The notes under the pieces were generated by a model. It was not told where the DNA came from. It saw nothing but the letters and a program-made list of their open reading frames with translations, and made no database searches. From Flavobacterium limicola (GTDB lineage: Bacteria > Bacteroidota > Bacteroidia > Flavobacteriales > Flavobacteriaceae), in the NCBI RefSeq assembly GCF_003634755.1, contig NZ_RBXA01000003.1:124001-188000 (forward strand): a stretch of 64,000 nucleotides of DNA. The letters are read 5' to 3'. Within the stretch, counting starts at the first letter, position 1. Each line of letters begins with the position of its first letter. The position numbers were made by a program, and so were the translations under genes. Below, in pieces: positions 63,568-64,000 of this stretch.

Positions 63568-64000
63568 TTAATTCCAATTCTCCTCAAATCCATAGTCTTC
63601 AAAACTGTCATCACCTTCAAACATATCCAGATCATCTTCGTCTAAGCCATCTTCAAATTCATCATTGTAATCATCTGCATTGTCTGATTCAAAGTTTTTT
63701 TCCATCGCTTCGTCAGGCATTTCTCCATGAGAAAAAATAGTTTCCGGATATAAATTACCAACAACTTGATCTTCTACGGCAGCAAGTTCTACAAGGAACG
63801 TCCACATATTGATGAAGTCGTACACATAAAGAATTTTGGTATTTTGCTTATCTAAAATATCGGATAATTGGTAATCGCTCATGATTTTTTGTTCGCCTGG
63901 AACATCACCGGTATCAAAAAGTGAAATCTCGTCTTCTTGATTCCAAGTTTCATCACAAGTATAAAAAGAAGCCACTTCCATTCCGTCAAAACCAAAGGAA
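63568..64000 (-). CDS. pRiA4b ORF-3-like (IS1096 TnpR-like) family protein, 5' partial
   Basis: The reading frame is open to the right edge, so the N-terminus is missing. The visible part includes SFGFDGMEVASFYTCDE, DYQLSDILDKQNTKILYVYDF and INMWTFLVELAAVEDQV, matching the plasmid pRiA4b ORF-3/IS1096 TnpR-like family. A long acidic tail (DNADDYNDEFEDGLDEDDLDM) ends it. The family is small and of unknown function, and despite the name it is found in ordinary chromosomes. No transposase is near. Confidence 0.82.
   Translation of the reverse strand, partial: SFGFDGMEVASFYTCDETWNQEDEISLFDTGDVPGEQKIMSDYQLSDILDKQNTKILYVYDFINMWTFLVELAAVEDQVVGNLYPETIFSHGEMPDEAMEKNFESDNADDYNDEFEDGLDEDDLDMFEGDDSFEDYGFEENWN

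Overview
The window is a 64 kb stretch of a low-GC Bacteroidota chromosome, almost certainly from a Flavobacterium-like member of the Flavobacteriaceae. This rests on three large surface proteins with the type B type IX secretion C-terminal domain, a BshC bacillithiol enzyme, the rpmB-rpmG-DUF4295-ftsY order, and several starts preceded by the Bacteroidota -7 element TAnnTTTG. There is no 16S gene and I name no species. Both ends cut genes: a dihydrolipoamide acyltransferase on the left and a pRiA4b ORF-3-like protein on the right.

Layout. 0-9 kb is mostly housekeeping: E2 acyltransferase, a DEDDh exonuclease, an FAH-family enzyme overlapping an Hpt protein, CinA, L28, L33, a DUF4295 protein, FtsY, a small two-helix membrane protein, a serine hydrolase lipoprotein, a DciA-like DUF721 protein and Ndk. 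9-21 kb carries BshC, an MHS-type MFS transporter, a seven-repeat T9SS cargo protein, a large radical SAM protein and a three-gene acyl-CoA carboxylase operon (biotin carrier, biotin carboxylase, carboxyltransferase). 21-34 kb holds a HemG-like flavodoxin, a hybrid histidine kinase, an aldehyde dehydrogenase, small secreted proteins, a porin, a lipoprotein amidase, RimO, a FadL-family barrel and a strongly repetitive Asn/Trp/Gly lipoprotein. 34-41 kb carries ProS, three tRNA-Glu genes behind a good promoter, S20, a kinase/receiver pair and TypA. 41-52 kb has two adjacent giant T9SS cargo proteins, an ABC exporter pair and a second kinase/receiver pair.

52-62 kb is the most unusual part. It has a divergent protein with the landmarks of a kinase fold, a lipoprotein with a strictosidine/SdiA-type look, a 1244-residue protein joining a calcineurin-like phosphoesterase, a kinase-like middle domain and an outer-membrane barrel, and, divergent from it by 19 bp, an HD-domain protein fused to a Pycsar-effector-like (PycTM) membrane module. 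A GAF-domain protein converges on the last. No nucleotide cyclase is visible, so this is a candidate signalling or defence-related module and not a demonstrated Pycsar system. The window closes with a NdpA-type nucleoid protein and a four-helix-bundle protein.

Between genes there are four copies of a dispersed palindromic repeat with conserved arms around a variable hairpin, a 180 bp segment bounded by 24 bp inverted repeats, and many hairpin-plus-T-run terminators. I found no CRISPR array, complete insertion sequence, prophage or rRNA.
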